Assembly: GCA_039583875.1 (NCBI GenBank)
Contig: CM077162.1
Location: 169,775,220 to 169,839,219, forward strand
Direction: 5' to 3'
DNA length: 64,000 nt
Origin: Platanthera guangdongensis
Taxonomy: Eukaryota > Streptophyta > Magnoliopsida > Asparagales > Orchidaceae
A program made the translations under genes and the position numbers. The notes below the pieces were generated by a model. It did not search any database. It was not told the DNA's origin and was given only the letters and a program-made list of their open reading frames with translations. Positions 35,401 to 42,724 of this stretch are shown piece after piece; position 1 is the stretch's first letter; each line of letters begins with the position of its first letter.

Positions 35401-38400
35401 TTGCATTGATGACTAGACTATGGTTTATCTTAATAGATATATAGTAAGACCAACTGGTTCAATGCGTGAGTTGGTATAAAAAACCAACATAGTAAAAATC
35501 ATCGCCTTGATTTTCAGCGTCATGAAATTAATGTTTGTATTATTGAAATGATTTTTTATGAAAATTAACAATTTCTTTTTCACCACCCTCAAAGGATGCC
35601 ATACGATCCTACAAGTGGTATTAGAGCTAGCTTACTCTTCTTAGGCTTAACAACCTAGAGTATTAGATGACAACTCTTAGAGATTCGATGAACATTTATG
35701 ATTGATCTTTATTAACACCTCCATTATTCAACTGATGTCATTATGATAAATAGAAAGAATCAATGAAAAATATTATTATTTTTATTGATATTGATGTGTG
35801 AAGTATGACTATTAATAAATATATTGCGTAATCTATTTTTAAGAACATTATTCTAATTTCTAAGTCTACAACCAATTTTAATGATTTTGAGAAAAATAAA
35901 TGTAGTTTAAATGCTAAAGCTATCAATTATTTATTTTGTGCCATTGGCAAAAATATATTTAAACTTATTCATTGTTTTAACACTGCTTTCAAAATTTATA
36001 AATTTCTTGAAAATATGTGTGATTCTCTTTCCGTCTGTGCTTAAAGAATTCAAAAATCCAAGAAACCATCAAATGCAGAAAGTGTGCACATATTCTATCT
36101 CCCAAAATGATTTTTGTTCACATGAATCTTTGGTTTGCACATCAAGTAGAAGGGAAATCGGTATTGCATCAAATGATAGCTCTTCTGATTGTATCCTGAG
36201 CACAATGAAATCATCATTTCATGAATCTACATCATTTTCTACAAAATTGAAAAGTAAAAAATATAGATTTTATGTTACGTTTATAAAATAAAAATTTAAA
36301 AACAAAATTTGATGTGAAATCCAATATTGATGTGCCTATTATTGATTCTACCTTATGCTCGGCTGATAAATCTATACCTTGTATAATTGTATTAATTGTA
36401 ATAAATTCAAAGAAAAAATCATGGTTTTGGAAAAATAGCTTTCTATTGCAAAAGTGCATCATGAACTACTAATTAATAAAAATAATACTCACTGATAAAG
36501 TAGATTCATTAAAATTATTTGTTCAAAAAATTTAAGGTGATAAAAAATCTTTTATATCTTGTTTATCTAGTGGGTTTTCCAAAGGTTCTACTAGTGCTAT
36601 AACACGGTTTATCTTTTATCATTGGAGTGCATTCTGCAGAGGATGAACGCGGTCTGGAATGGATCGACTATCATCAACGTCGACTGAACGAGAGCTCTAA
36701 TGAGTTAGGAGATTGGAGCTAGAAGTTGCCATGTGATCCGGTCAATCAAATCATAGAGGAAGCAGGCTTAGGGGCTTTGTCGATGAATCATAAAAGTGTA
36801 CTATGAAACGCAGATAATTACAGTGACCTTACATATCATATCTGAAATGTTTCAGAGTCGTCAAACTCTCGGAAACTCTAGGAGAATCATCCCCGAAACT
36901 TTCAGAAACTTCTTTTAATTTTGAATACTCATGGATACTTTCAGATATTATTGGATACATCTGAGTATGCTTGAAAATTCCCAAAAATTATGGGTTTTAC
37001 GATGGTGATATGGAGATAGACATGTGGAAAAAATTTGTAGAATGATAACTGGTTAGATTTAATTGATCACATACTTTTATTTATAGTTTCTAATTTGGAT
37101 ATTATGCGTGTTTTTAGCATAAATCTTGTTTTCATTTAATATATGATATGTGAGATATAATGATGAAAAAAATAAATAAGATGTTAATGTCGCACGTATT
37201 CCTATTAATTTGTACTTATATTTAAATAATTAAAAATTTTTAAAACGTATCTTGTATCCTAGGTTTATTTTGAAAATCTCGTTTCCTGTATCGCATATCC
37301 TGCCCCCGTGTAATATATGAAGCAGAAGAAGCCAAACGTATTTGTTCCTGAGTTATGTGTATATATTAGGGATGCTTGCTGCAAAACATGAGTGTAAATA
37401 GTTTTAGTTGCAAAAAATAGAATTATCTCAAGCAAAGTTCAAATAATATGTAAAGATAAAGGTGAACATCTGTTTTAAATTGCTATGCAATTGATATCAT
37501 TTTAAGCTAGAAGATAAACCTATTTTACAATTATTTTTATAAAGATGTTGAAGTGCCCAAATTATGCAGTCGTTCATTGAGGATTTGGATATGAATAAAG
37601 AAATAAAAAATGAAAAGTCATTTTAGACTTTAGCATATGAGTTATTTGTGACAAATACGCTTTTCATGAAGAGCAAATAATGTTTAATTACGTTTAAAAG
37701 TAGACCAAATAAGGCACAAATGTATTATTTAATGACTCACAAAATATTAAAAATGATTTGTAAGGATTGCAAAGTTATACCATGAGAATGTTTGACAATA
37801 CAACATAAGTTAATGATGTTGGACGTGCACATTAAATATAATAAATTAAAGACAAGGACAAAAGTGTTGCCAAAAATTCGATTATAGAACTTCAAGATGA
37901 AAAAGTAAGTTGTGTTCATGACAATAGTTATGAAACAACTAGTTGATGACTACTATGTTCACCCTAGTGTCTCATGGAAAGTTACGTCTTCATATTTAAA
38001 AATACGTGAAAAAAATATACTTGGAGAATCAAAAGGTCGTGCGTCCTCAAATAAAGAATCTTGTTGATAGAAAGAGGAAGTACATAACAAAGTGAGGGTA
38101 AAAAGGGTCAGCTATAAAACACTCAATGCTTATAGGAATAATGAACGCTTCATAAGGTATAAAGTCACCAAGAAAAAAGCTAAGCATGCAGCAAGTAAAA
38201 TAAAAAGTCAAGTTTTTGAAATTTTTTATAAGTCACTAGATACTAAAGATGAAAAGCTTGACATATATAAAATTATTTGAGAAGGAAGACAAGAGATTTA
38301 AGTCAAGTTAAGTGCATAAAGGATGAAACAGATGCAATTTTGATGGATGATGCTATTAAAGAACGATGAAAAAAATACTTTTATCAACTGTATAATGAAA

Positions 38401-40249
38401 TAAAAGACAATGAACTGAACTTAGAATAGTCAAGTAAATCAGAGTAGTATATAAACAAATATTTTATCGTAAAATTCAAGTATCAGATGTAAATGATGCT
38501 CTAAAGAAGATGAAAAATGAAAACACCGTTGAGTCAGACGATATACCCATCGAAGTATGAAAATGTCTAGGGAAAGAAAGAATTTTGCATCTTACATATT
38601 TCTTCAATAATATACTGTAGTCAAAGGAGATGTCAGACCAATGGAGAAAAAGTATCTTAGTAACTTTGTACATGAACAATGAAGATTTACAAAATTGTGT
38701 TAATTACAGAGGAATTAAAGTAATAAGTCTTATCATGAAACCATGAGAATGAGTAATAGAAAGAAGAGTAAGACGAGAGACTAGCATCTTGGAGAATTAA
38801 TTTGGATTCATGCTAGGGCGGTCGACCATCGAAGCTATACATCTCTTGTGGAGGCTCATTGACAAATATCGAGAAAAAACAAGATTTGCTTGTGCTGTTT
38901 ATTGATCTTAAGAAGACTTATGATAGGGTTCTGAGAGAGAGATCTTACGGATAGTCTTAGAAAAAAAGTTGTAAATGTATCATACATTGACATAATCAAA
39001 GATATGTATACAAATTCAGTGACGAGGGTGAGGACATCTGGAGGATTAACACATGAACTCCCTATCACTGTTGGCTTACATCAAGGTTCAACTGTAAGCC
39101 CTTATCTCTTTAATATTATCTTAGATGAGCTCACCAAACATATCCAATAAGCATTACCTTGGTGTTTATTATTTGCGATGATATCGTTTTGGTCGATGGG
39201 ACACACGATAGTGTTAATGAGAAACATGAATCTTGGCGAGACTCTTTAGAAAAGAAGGTTTTTTGGTTGAGCGGGGAAAAGATAGAGTATATGGAGCTTA
39301 AATTTAGTAGTTCAAAAAGGACTGATGACTTCGTTATTAAGTTGGGTGATCAAGATATTTTTCGTAGTGAGTGCTTTAAATATCTTGGATCGTTAGTTCA
39401 AAAACATGGAGGTGTTGATAAAAATATGATACATAAAATCCAAGCAGGTTGGTTGAAGTGTAGAAGCGCGTCAGGAATTTTATGTGATCGTAAAGTACCA
39501 TTAAAACTTAAATGTAAGTTTTACCGTACCGCAATTAGACCAACGATGTTCTATGGTTTTGAGTGTTGGGTAGTGAATTGTGTACATGAGCAAAATATTG
39601 GAGTTGTGAAGATGAGAATGCTTAGATGCATGTGTGGACACACGAGATTGGATAAAGTTAGGAATGAATGTAACATGAATAAGACAAAAGTGGCACCAAA
39701 TGCAGAGAAGATGCAGTAAGATCGATTAAGATGGTTTGGGCACGTACAAAGGAGACCATTAGAGGCACCTGTTAGGCGTTGTGAGAGTTTAGTCACTATG
39801 CATGTTAAATGGAGGAGTAGACTAATAAAGACTTGGAATGAAACTATAATAAAAGACATGATGTACTTATACATTAGTGAAATTATGACTAAAGATTGAG
39901 CACGATGGCGACAAAGGATCCATATAGCCGACCCCACTATAGTGGGATAAAGGCTCGATTGTTGTTGTTATATTCATTATCCTTTTCACATGGAGATACC
40001 AACAAACTTGTCTACTCATATGCCATATCTTTAAAGCTATTTAATTTCTATTTTTTGTCTGAAAGGTTCTTATAATTTCAGCTAATCTGTGGTATTCTTC
40101 AACTTGGATTTTAATTTCCTTAATAGGCCAACATGCTGGAGGGTGGTGGAAAAACTCCAATATTAAGTCCATCCGAACTCCAAGAGATAGGATATAAACT
40201 TGTGGGATATCCGTTGTCCTTGATTGGAGTATCAATTCGAGCCATGGAG
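11097..40249 (+). CDS. PEP mutase/isocitrate lyase-family protein, plastid-targeted (CPEP phosphonomutase-like), 4 exons, 3' end missing
   Basis: Joined exons 11097-11418, 13022-13233, 13333-13614 and 40127-40249 give 313 in-frame codons. The family acts on C-P or C-C bonds of oxaloacetate- or PEP-like substrates with Mg. Plant members are annotated as carboxyvinyl-carboxyphosphonate phosphorylmutases, and their true substrate is uncertain. Residues 1 to about 55 are Ser-rich, poor in acidic residues and look like a plastid transit peptide. A second in-frame Met is at residue 54. The TIM-barrel core follows, with the metal/phosphate motif GDGDNGYGN (D147, D149), EDQ (176-178), the family signature KACGH (182-186) and ARTDS (220-224). 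Plant relatives are roughly 320-340 residues, so a short C-terminal part is missing and must lie right of the window. Introns are 1603 bp, 99 bp (GC-AG), 26512 bp and more than 23.7 kb. No frameshift or stop was found in the exons, so the gene may be functional. Confidence 0.88.
11586..11765. mobile_element. Tourist-like MITE, copy 1
   Basis: The terminal inverted repeats start GGCTCGGTTTGGCATGGTGG on the left and, read inward on the other strand, GCTCTGTTTGGCAAGGTGG on the right. They are flanked by TTA at 11583-11585 and 11766-11768, the target duplication expected for PIF/Harbinger-derived elements. About 180 bp, with no coding capacity. Lies in intron 1. Confidence 0.65.
11769..11864. mobile_element. 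Second Tourist-like MITE, truncated
   Basis: Begins directly after the shared TTA with GGCTTTGTTTGGCGTGGTGG, the same terminal repeat as copy 1. Its inner part is an inverted match to copy 1 (AAACAGATGATGTTTGTTAG). The right terminus is missing and is replaced by the 76-bp tandem array. It may be the remains of a tandem or nested insertion. Confidence 0.5.
11865..12520. repeat. Nine tandem copies of a 76-bp unit in intron 1
   Basis: Copies start at about 11865, 11941, 12017, 12093, 12169 and onwards to 12472. Each contains AACATGTTTTATTAAAC, TGGAATTTGTGAAATCTAC and CATATCCCTCATTTGATTGG. The units are nearly identical in the middle of the array and more diverged at the ends, as expected from unequal exchange. 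The remaining 500 bases of intron 1 (12521-13021) are AT-rich with nothing recognisable. Confidence 0.9.
13022..13233 (+). CDS. Exon 2, PEP-mutase-like gene
   Basis: The acceptor is TTTTCAG|GG. The exon encodes residues 108-178, including LISYGEMVD, the metal-binding GDGDNGYGN and the end EDQ. The exon stops at GATCAG|GCAACT: the donor is GC, not GT. Reading on past this point gives a stop after three codons, so the exon must end here. Confidence 0.88.
13234..13332 (+). other. GC-AG intron 2 (99 bp)
   Basis: The donor CAG|GCAACT resembles the CAG|GCAAGT pattern of plant GC-AG introns, and the acceptor is TTTCAAG|CT. The codons on both sides join at phase 0 (EDQ then LSPKACGH), matching the conserved protein. 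The nearest GT downstream lies after an in-frame stop. Confidence 0.8.
13333..13614 (+). CDS. Exon 3, PEP-mutase-like gene
   Basis: Encodes residues 179-272: [12 protein letters not shown], the helix with [20 protein letters not shown] and [14 protein letters not shown]. It ends at AAAATG|GTATCT, phase 0. If the next intron is not removed, translation would stop two codons later (TAA at 13621). Confidence 0.88.
13739..15376 (-). repeat. 3' LTR of the non-autonomous Athila-like element
   Basis: Bounded by TGATGAGT (minus start, at 15376) and GACGCAACA (end, at 13739). It pairs with 19769-21414. The two differ by scattered substitutions and several small indels (for example a 20-base block near 15044 present only here), so the insertion is not very recent. 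Confidence 0.9.
14620..15070. repeat. GTGCG/CGCAC palindrome cluster in the LTR
   Basis: A near-perfect hairpin lies at about 14627-14663 (CGCACGGTTTGGCGCACG pairing with CGTGCGCAAACCGTGCG). Many more copies of CCGTGCG and CGCACGG follow through 15070. The same block recurs in the other LTR at 20683-21105. The words are self-complementary and specific to this family. Confidence 0.8.
15393..15412. other. Conserved hairpin before the 3' LTR
   Basis: TTTGCTCGTCCCGAGCAAA forms an 8-bp stem with a 3-base loop just upstream (in element sense) of the polypurine-tract position. Athila elements often carry a similar TTGCTTGAGGACAAGCAA hairpin at this place. Its role is unknown. The rest of 15413-17420 has no supported gene. 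Confidence 0.5.
17421..18155 (-). CDS. Retropepsin-like protein of the non-autonomous Athila-like element
   Basis: The open frame is 244 codons from the first Met, but it probably continues upstream as part of a Gag-Pro polyprotein. Near the N-terminus is [10 protein letters not shown], the aspartic-protease active site with its Asp intact. [12 protein letters not shown] at about residue 80 is the second conserved (ILG) motif. The C-terminal 130 residues are charged and Pro/Ser-rich, without a domain I recognise, and end with [20 protein letters not shown]. The normal continuation into RT is absent. Retention of an intact protease alone is unusual. It could process Gag in trans or cis, or merely be slow to decay. 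Confidence 0.7.
   Translation of the reverse strand: METITLCDSGSSCNILALQDVEKLNLNIESDVQKSLVLADGSVVKTDGEIKDVEVILNWAAVVTDFQVLGPMGNTLKPILGVPFLKASEATLQFNSSGITLTPKLDLPSPPSLPPKISNEPGELVKLNVLLFNDLFSVAETGYVLNKQDRVKKVAEPLTLAEGETETESLDVKQDSVEKKHELSTTVESVQKTDLKTSIYPNKVCKTVKQVTWADLSPAAGEERMPPYEKDRRAAELVGVVIPP
18143..19661 (-). pseudogene. Athila-like gag (frameshifted)
   Basis: The start is the ATG at 19659-19661 ([14 protein letters not shown]). Fragments in different frames then show [13 protein letters not shown] (19400), [34 protein letters not shown] (19180), [22 protein letters not shown] (18930) and [13 protein letters not shown] (18320). This order matches the Athila gag at 1-1498, including the coiled-coil segment before the protease. 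Several frameshifts break it. It overlaps the protease ORF slightly at the left end. Confidence 0.8.
19743..19762 (-). promoter_or_regulatory. Primer-binding site of the Athila-like element
   Basis: The minus strand reads TGGCACCGTTGCCGGGAAGT. It differs by few bases from the tRNA-Asp-type PBS at 1617-1636. It lies 6 bases from the LTR end. Confidence 0.8.
19769..21414 (-). repeat. 5' LTR of the non-autonomous Athila-like element
   Basis: Partner of 13739-15376, with the same termini. It contains the CGCACGG palindrome block at 20683-21105. Compared with the partner it has a small rearranged insertion near 20455-20500. Confidence 0.9.
21415..22052. other. Intron 3 sequence, unassigned; contains a minus ORF of 88 codons
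   Basis: AT-rich sequence that continued directly from 13738 before the Athila-like insertion. On the minus strand, 21781-22047 is open, with hydrophobic text followed by a charged end ([18 protein letters not shown]). It reads like real protein, possibly a transposon remnant, but I do not recognise it. Confidence 0.35.
22056..22325. mobile_element. Tourist-like MITE, copy 3
   Basis: The ends are GGGCCGTTTAGCACG on the left and, inverted, AGGTCCGTTTGGCATGGTGG on the right. They are flanked by TAA at 22053-22055 and 22326-22328. The terminal repeats resemble the two MITEs in intron 1, so all three appear to be one family. No ORF. Confidence 0.6.
22329..23316 (+). repeat. Probable 5' LTR part of a decayed copia-like element (plus strand)
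   Basis: No gene was recognised, though a 72-codon plus ORF (22578-22796) of unknown nature is present. From about 22800 the sequence resembles an LTR, with a TATA-like TATTTAAATATC near 22996 and GC-rich text after it. It continues, after the later insertion at 23317, as 35364-35613, where it ends in ACA followed by a PBS-like sequence. The left boundary could not be fixed. Confidence 0.35.
23317..24723 (-). repeat. 3' LTR of the gag-only element
   Basis: About 1.41 kb, TGATGCGG...TGCGTCA on the minus strand. It pairs with 33935-35363. A Pro-rich minus ORF (23579-24019, 146 codons) has a longer counterpart in the other LTR (34071-34592). No domain is recognisable, and composition may explain it. 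Confidence 0.9.
24724..27992 (-). pseudogene. Gag, C-terminal part and downstream region of the gag-only element
   Basis: Starting at the nested insertion and reading left, the minus strand shows a gag core: [71 protein letters not shown] and a segment like [20 protein letters not shown]. This matches Ty3 gag. It is followed by acidic/Pro-rich text with repeated T-LDEF--PP phrases (26650-26700, 25690-25730) and a final ORF (24705-25142) ending in acidic [14 protein letters not shown] at the LTR. Frameshifts and stops break the frame. Function beyond gag is unknown. Confidence 0.65.
25920..26250. repeat. 24-bp (8-codon) minisatellite
   Basis: About 13 head-to-tail copies of a 24-base unit of the form GGTTAGCCGCAGCAGCGGTCTGG with variants. 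Because 24 is divisible by 3, the array is open in several frames on both strands. On the minus strand it gives eight-residue repeats such as [16 protein letters not shown]. It is flanked by looser copies of CGGTTTGG/CGGTCTGG at 25810-25920 and 26285. Confidence 0.85.
27993..28269 (-). repeat. 3' LTR of the chromovirus, with two hairpins
   Basis: Contains two adjacent hairpins with stem GGGCTGAACC/GGTTCAGCCC (28161-28185 and 28205-28230) and a GGGCCGGTCGGCCCC palindrome (28136-28150). The pol ORF runs into the LTR, and its stop is at 28198-28200. Confidence 0.85.
28198..29451 (-). pseudogene. Chromovirus integrase core, GPY/F domain and chromodomain
   Basis: The frame continues from the RT ORF after one TAG at 29452. 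The integrase catalytic triad is visible in [10 protein letters not shown] (D), [12 protein letters not shown] (D) and GQTEVLNRG (E). The GPY/F motif is in [20 protein letters not shown]. The C-terminus has the chromodomain ([27 protein letters not shown]), which in chromoviruses directs integration to particular chromatin. The last about 25 residues ([13 protein letters not shown]...) are encoded by the LTR. The reading frame is otherwise open for about 406 codons. Confidence 0.9.
29452..31293 (-). pseudogene. Chromovirus reverse transcriptase/RNase H (and IN zinc finger)
   Basis: Open for more than 600 codons. RT motifs include [45 protein letters not shown] and the catalytic FFDDILIYS. RNase H follows with [24 protein letters not shown] and [10 protein letters not shown], then the HHCC zinc finger of integrase ([10 protein letters not shown]...QQCDMC). 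The frame is interrupted by TAG codons at 29452-29454 and near 31294. In relatives Gln would be expected at the first, so CAG to TAG is the likely change. Apart from these the enzyme looks intact, so the copy was recently active or is expressed by readthrough. Confidence 0.92.
31294..31647 (-). pseudogene. Chromovirus protease
   Basis: Retropepsin with an intact active site VDSGSIHNF and the second motif MVLGVQWLR. The open frame overlaps the end of the gag ORF by about 55 bases and is in the -1 frame relative to it. It is in the same frame as RT and integrase, separated by a TAG at 31294. The frame change may be a mutation; chromoviruses usually have a single gag-pol frame. Confidence 0.85.
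31593..33266 (-). CDS. Chromovirus Gag
   Basis: The ORF is 557 codons, starting at the ATG at 33264-33266, close after the PBS. It has an N-terminal coiled coil (residues 1-60, [19 protein letters not shown]), a Gly/Pro-rich linker (about 70-280), the gag core ([52 protein letters not shown]) at about 290-430, and a CCHC-like knuckle [14 protein letters not shown] near 495. The ORF is intact. The GC-rich linker explains the long spurious ORF on the other strand at 32148-33320. Confidence 0.9.
   Translation of the reverse strand: MVTRTEAETARLATIEENYAALTDSVAAIEANMKDSQQHLEERLDEKMEELKSLLLQNLKGKAVNGAGSDTEATNLPNGGSTGCGSQGVGTTSASGPGFGAGIAPDIARGPPLPSPSSGLTGGYPDPGGWSSGGLGGGAASSWMPEQSRTGPSRATEAAGGPWGPGGGAAATWGFEQPLPAHGGLLRQGGGPGQHPGQAWRPQHQGFGVFRPTGANAVPLGGTKGNFPPPPATVPNGGYGPATMGPGRNPGWNQGGIQGDFGQPGGVGPDGGGLGGAYQRPYMQPKLTRMNFPKFRGGDALEWIQKAELFFKYHEIPEAQWVQLAAFHLEEDAYQWTQWFLRGRTFAPWPEFIEAFSARFGPLEYEDVEATLQKLRQRGTVTEYRTEFERLANRVAWGEQTLLSCFISGLKDHLRDEVHAYLPRSLSHVISIARIQEERYNRQRSRMTTKPPAASAAVRREQPPAIRPTVTRLTWPEMQARREKGLCFNCDEKYTKGHACQKVQVFMLREEDDEEDHPGEADVEDLDLAEFGVSLQAMEGCTAPVTLRFTGMVGRSV
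33283..33293 (-). promoter_or_regulatory. Primer-binding site of the chromovirus
   Basis: The minus strand reads TGGTATCAGAG directly after the LTR end AACATT, an initiator tRNA-Met-type primer site. It lies 17 bases before the gag ATG. Confidence 0.85.
33296..33569 (-). repeat. 5' LTR of the chromovirus
   Basis: Nearly identical to 27993-28269, with the same two GGGCTGAACC/GGTTCAGCCC hairpins. The outer boundary has no canonical TG start; similarity to the other LTR ends at GACGTACTT, which is followed by the 53-bp flanking repeat. Confidence 0.85.
33620..33934 (-). pseudogene. Gag N-terminus and PBS of the gag-only element
   Basis: Part of the gag gene separated from its C-terminal part (27992 leftward) by the chromovirus. 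The minus-strand text near 33850 begins [16 protein letters not shown] and continues with Ser/Arg/Tyr-rich sequence. The PBS (TGGTATCAGAGGCAGGG) is at 33916-33932. Confidence 0.7.
33935..35363 (-). repeat. 5' LTR of the gag-only element
   Basis: Partner of 23317-24723, about 1.43 kb, with the same TGATGCGG and TGCGTCA termini. CTAGG follows at 35364-35368. The two LTRs show scattered substitutions and small indels, more than the nested chromovirus LTRs, which agrees with the nesting order. Confidence 0.9.
35616..36600 (+). pseudogene. Decayed copia-like gag (plus strand)
   Basis: A degraded PBS (TGGTATTAGAGC, 35616-35627) follows an LTR-like end ACA. Downstream, the plus frame from about 35910 reads [14 protein letters not shown] then [15 protein letters not shown]. 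This is the gag core typical of plant copia elements (NAKALN-LFCAL, then a W-x-x-L helix). Further fragments up to 36600 are in shifted frames. No RT could be found in this orientation. The element predates the 23317-35363 insertion that splits its LTR. Confidence 0.5.
36601..37539. other. Unassigned AT-rich intron sequence
   Basis: No ORF or repeat was recognised. A short run of related words around 36845-36970 (CTGAAATGTTTCAGA, GAAACTCTAGG, ACTTTCAGAAACTT) looks like local imperfect duplication. It could be more of the decayed copia element. Confidence 0.4.
37540..39970 (+). pseudogene. RTE-type LINE (5' truncated, decayed)
   Basis: Translation across several frames gives the end of an AP-endonuclease domain ([26 protein letters not shown]; 37640-37790), a linker, and the RT (PIEVWKC-like, [59 protein letters not shown]). 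The best open part (39159-39719) includes [35 protein letters not shown] and [17 protein letters not shown], which are characteristic of plant RTE elements. The 3' end reads ADPTIVG followed by a short TTG-repeat tail (39957-39969), again typical of RTE. Many stops and frameshifts make it inactive. It lies 160 bp before exon 4. Confidence 0.85.
40127..40249 (+). CDS. Exon 4, PEP-mutase-like gene
   Basis: The acceptor is CCTTAATAG|GCC. The exon reads 41 codons in phase with exon 3: [14 protein letters not shown], then [16 protein letters not shown] and IRAME. This is exactly the continuation expected after ...SPLVPKM in this family. The donor is ATGGAG|GTGTGT. The match in phase, motif order and splice sites shows that intron 3 is 26.5 kb. 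The following exon is not between here and the window end. Confidence 0.88.
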
Positions 40250-40679
40250 GTGTGTCATTTTATTTCTAGATATGAATGCTTCTTGTATAGGTTTACTTGA
40301 TATGGAAAAACATATTATTATCCAATTGTTCTAAAAAAGTAGTATTGCAGAGTAAGTCACTTCAAGTTAATTTATAATTATTGATTTTGTATTTTTTTCT
40401 TTTAAAATAGCTTGTAGAATTCCTTGAAGCAATTAGACACTCATCAAACATAGTACAAAATTTGATTATCATCGTCATCATCCTCATAAAATTGAATTGC
40501 TTATTTTCTTATTTGGAAAGCTAAGAAATTCCTTAAGAATGATTATTACCTTATTAATCATAAACGTGTGAGATCCAGATCCTTTTGTGGCAGAATATAA
40601 CTCCAAAATTAACGCTTTCATTGTTTACCATTACGGCTTTCAATTCCATTGTTGAACGAGAAATTTTATTATTTTTCTG
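40250..40679 (+). other. Start of intron 4, unassigned
   Basis: AT-rich sequence without recognisable coding or repeats; probably original intron sequence. Confidence 0.5.
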
Positions 40680-40751
40680 CCTATAATTTTCAAGTACAAA
40701 AACACTCAACCCTTTATCCCACCATAGTGGGGTCAACTACATGGACCCTTT
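40680..40751 (-). mobile_element. RTE LINE 3' fragment (left half)
   Basis: On the minus strand this reads the 3' end of an RTE, with HVVDPTMVG-like codons ending in TAGTTGACCCCACTATGGTG and GGATAAAGG. Its continuation is at 56280-56345, on the far side of the Tat-like insertion. It is a different copy from the plus-strand LINE at 37540-39970. Confidence 0.6.
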
Positions 40752-42576
40752 TGTTGATGCGCGAAAACGGATGGGGGGAGAAGCAGAGGGTTGTCGTCGC
40801 GGGCACCAGCAGTTAACGGGGTGTGTTCGGTCTCACGGGCAAGGTGATGAGGTGAAGAGGTCGATGATTGACGGTTGCGGGGATAGAGGAGAAGAGAAAG
40901 CTTCTGAGTGCTCGAGAGTGGAGAAAACGCTTGTTCAAGGGTTACGGGGATAAAGGAGAGAAGGGTGTTGATCCGAGTGCGGAGATGGTTTGGAAGGTTG
41001 ATCAGGAGCTGTCGAGCAGACGGTTACTTTGACGGTTGTGCTTCCAGGTTGATGCCAAGAGAGTTGAGCTGAGAAGAAGAGAAGGGCCGCTAGCAGCGGC
41101 AACAGCAGACTTCGTCCGCCGCGGCTTAAATGTCACTCTTGCGACGGGCTTTCCTTTGATTAATATTGAGAGTTACAGCTTGTATTACACCTTTACAAGA
41201 AAGCAAATAAAGGGTACACTGGGGAAGCTGGTGGCTAAGGAAAGAGAGTGCCAGAAAGGAGGCCGCGCAGACTGAAGAGCAAGGTTGGCAGGCCGCACGA
41301 CTAAGGGAAGAGGGTAGAAAGTGCGGACTGGGAAAAAGAGTCTGCAGGGGTTGAATGCTTGAGCTTGTCGTCGGCTGTCCTTGGGCGTGAGAGCGATGTA
41401 GCGATGAACTTGAGTGAAGCTGTCAACCTGTCCTCAATGAGAGGTGTGAGGGTCTATTTATAGGCACGAGTAGGTAATGGCTTTTGGTGGCGTTACTCCC
41501 GGTGAGCCGGTAACTTGTGCGAGTAGCAAACGGAGTCCGCCGAGTCCGCAATAGGTCGCGCGGACAAGTACCTCTTCTGGAACTGGTTCGGCTGATAGCG
41601 GACTTGGAGGAGTCTGCCCCCGGTGCTGGCGGACTGAGAGTAGTCTGCCCGAACTGTGCTGATCGAGCTCGCGCCAAGACTGTGTGGGCTGAGGGATATC
41701 CGCCCGCTGCTGGGAAGCGGGTGCTAGAAGATGAGTGGCGGACCACACGAGTCCGCCTCCGCTGTTGGAGAAGGAACAGATCGCCAGCTGCTGAAGGGCT
41801 AGAGCTGGGGTTGACCAATGCAGGAGGACGGCGTAATGAGTCCCGCCTATTCTTGCAGACTGAAGGATTGGATTGGGAGGTGAGTCCGCACAACCCGCAT
41901 TAGCGGATATTAGTGTTGGAGAGCTGGAGCAAGTCCAGACCCCTGGGCGGACTGAGATAGAGTCCGCGCCCTGTCAGCGTCCGCGCTGGTTGAATGGAAC
42001 GGTTTGCCTCCCCAGCTGGGCGGCCTAGGCTTTGCCACCCGGCAGGTCGCGCATGCTGGCGAAGTGGAACCAGGTGTTGCTGGCTCGCGGCCTGGGGTCA
42101 GGTCGTCATTCTTGCTATTCGGCGAGCCATCGGGTTGTCGGCGCTGCTGATGGTGGGCGGCCTGGAGACAGGCCGCTTAATGATGTGGCGGTCTGGCCTG
42201 TTTGATATGCGACTTGCAGGAAAATGGTTGAAGGAGCAACTCCTGCAAAGTGAACGGCTTATTGCCGGTCAAGGCGGATAAGTATCCGAGTCCGGCAAAG
42301 GGGCACCTGTTGGGACAAACTTGCGGTGGTTTAGCTGATAAGGCGCGCGACCTGCAGGGGCGGACTGAAGAAGCAGTCTGCGGCCCCTGCCGACCAAGAG
42401 AACGATGCGCGGCCTGAGCGGTCAGACCGCTGAGACCGCCCAAGCCGTGCGGCTTGAGCGGACAGGAAAGACTGTCCGCCCATCCTACGACGTCGCGACC
42501 TCCAGGAAGAACCCGGAGCAGGCCGTGATTAGCGAGCTGCCTGCCTTGGGAAGGATCGCCGATTTCTGGGTTAACA
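40752..42576 (-). repeat. 3' LTR of the Tat-like element
   Basis: Plus-strand ends are TGTTGATGCGCG and GGGTTAACA. It pairs with 54453-56279. The stretch 41510-42500 is GC-rich and very dense in GTCCGC/GCGGAC words. Several long ORFs here are open on both strands and appear composition-driven. Confidence 0.9.
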
Positions 42577-42724
42577 TAATCCCCACACTTTTTTAAGTTC
42601 TGAAGGGAATTTCAAAAAAGTAGGAGACCCACCAAAATCGTGATCCACCCCAAAGAAAAAGGAGGAGATAAGGAGAGATAGAATCTGAGGTCTGCCCTCA
42701 GGAGTTTGCTAATGACCATCTTTT

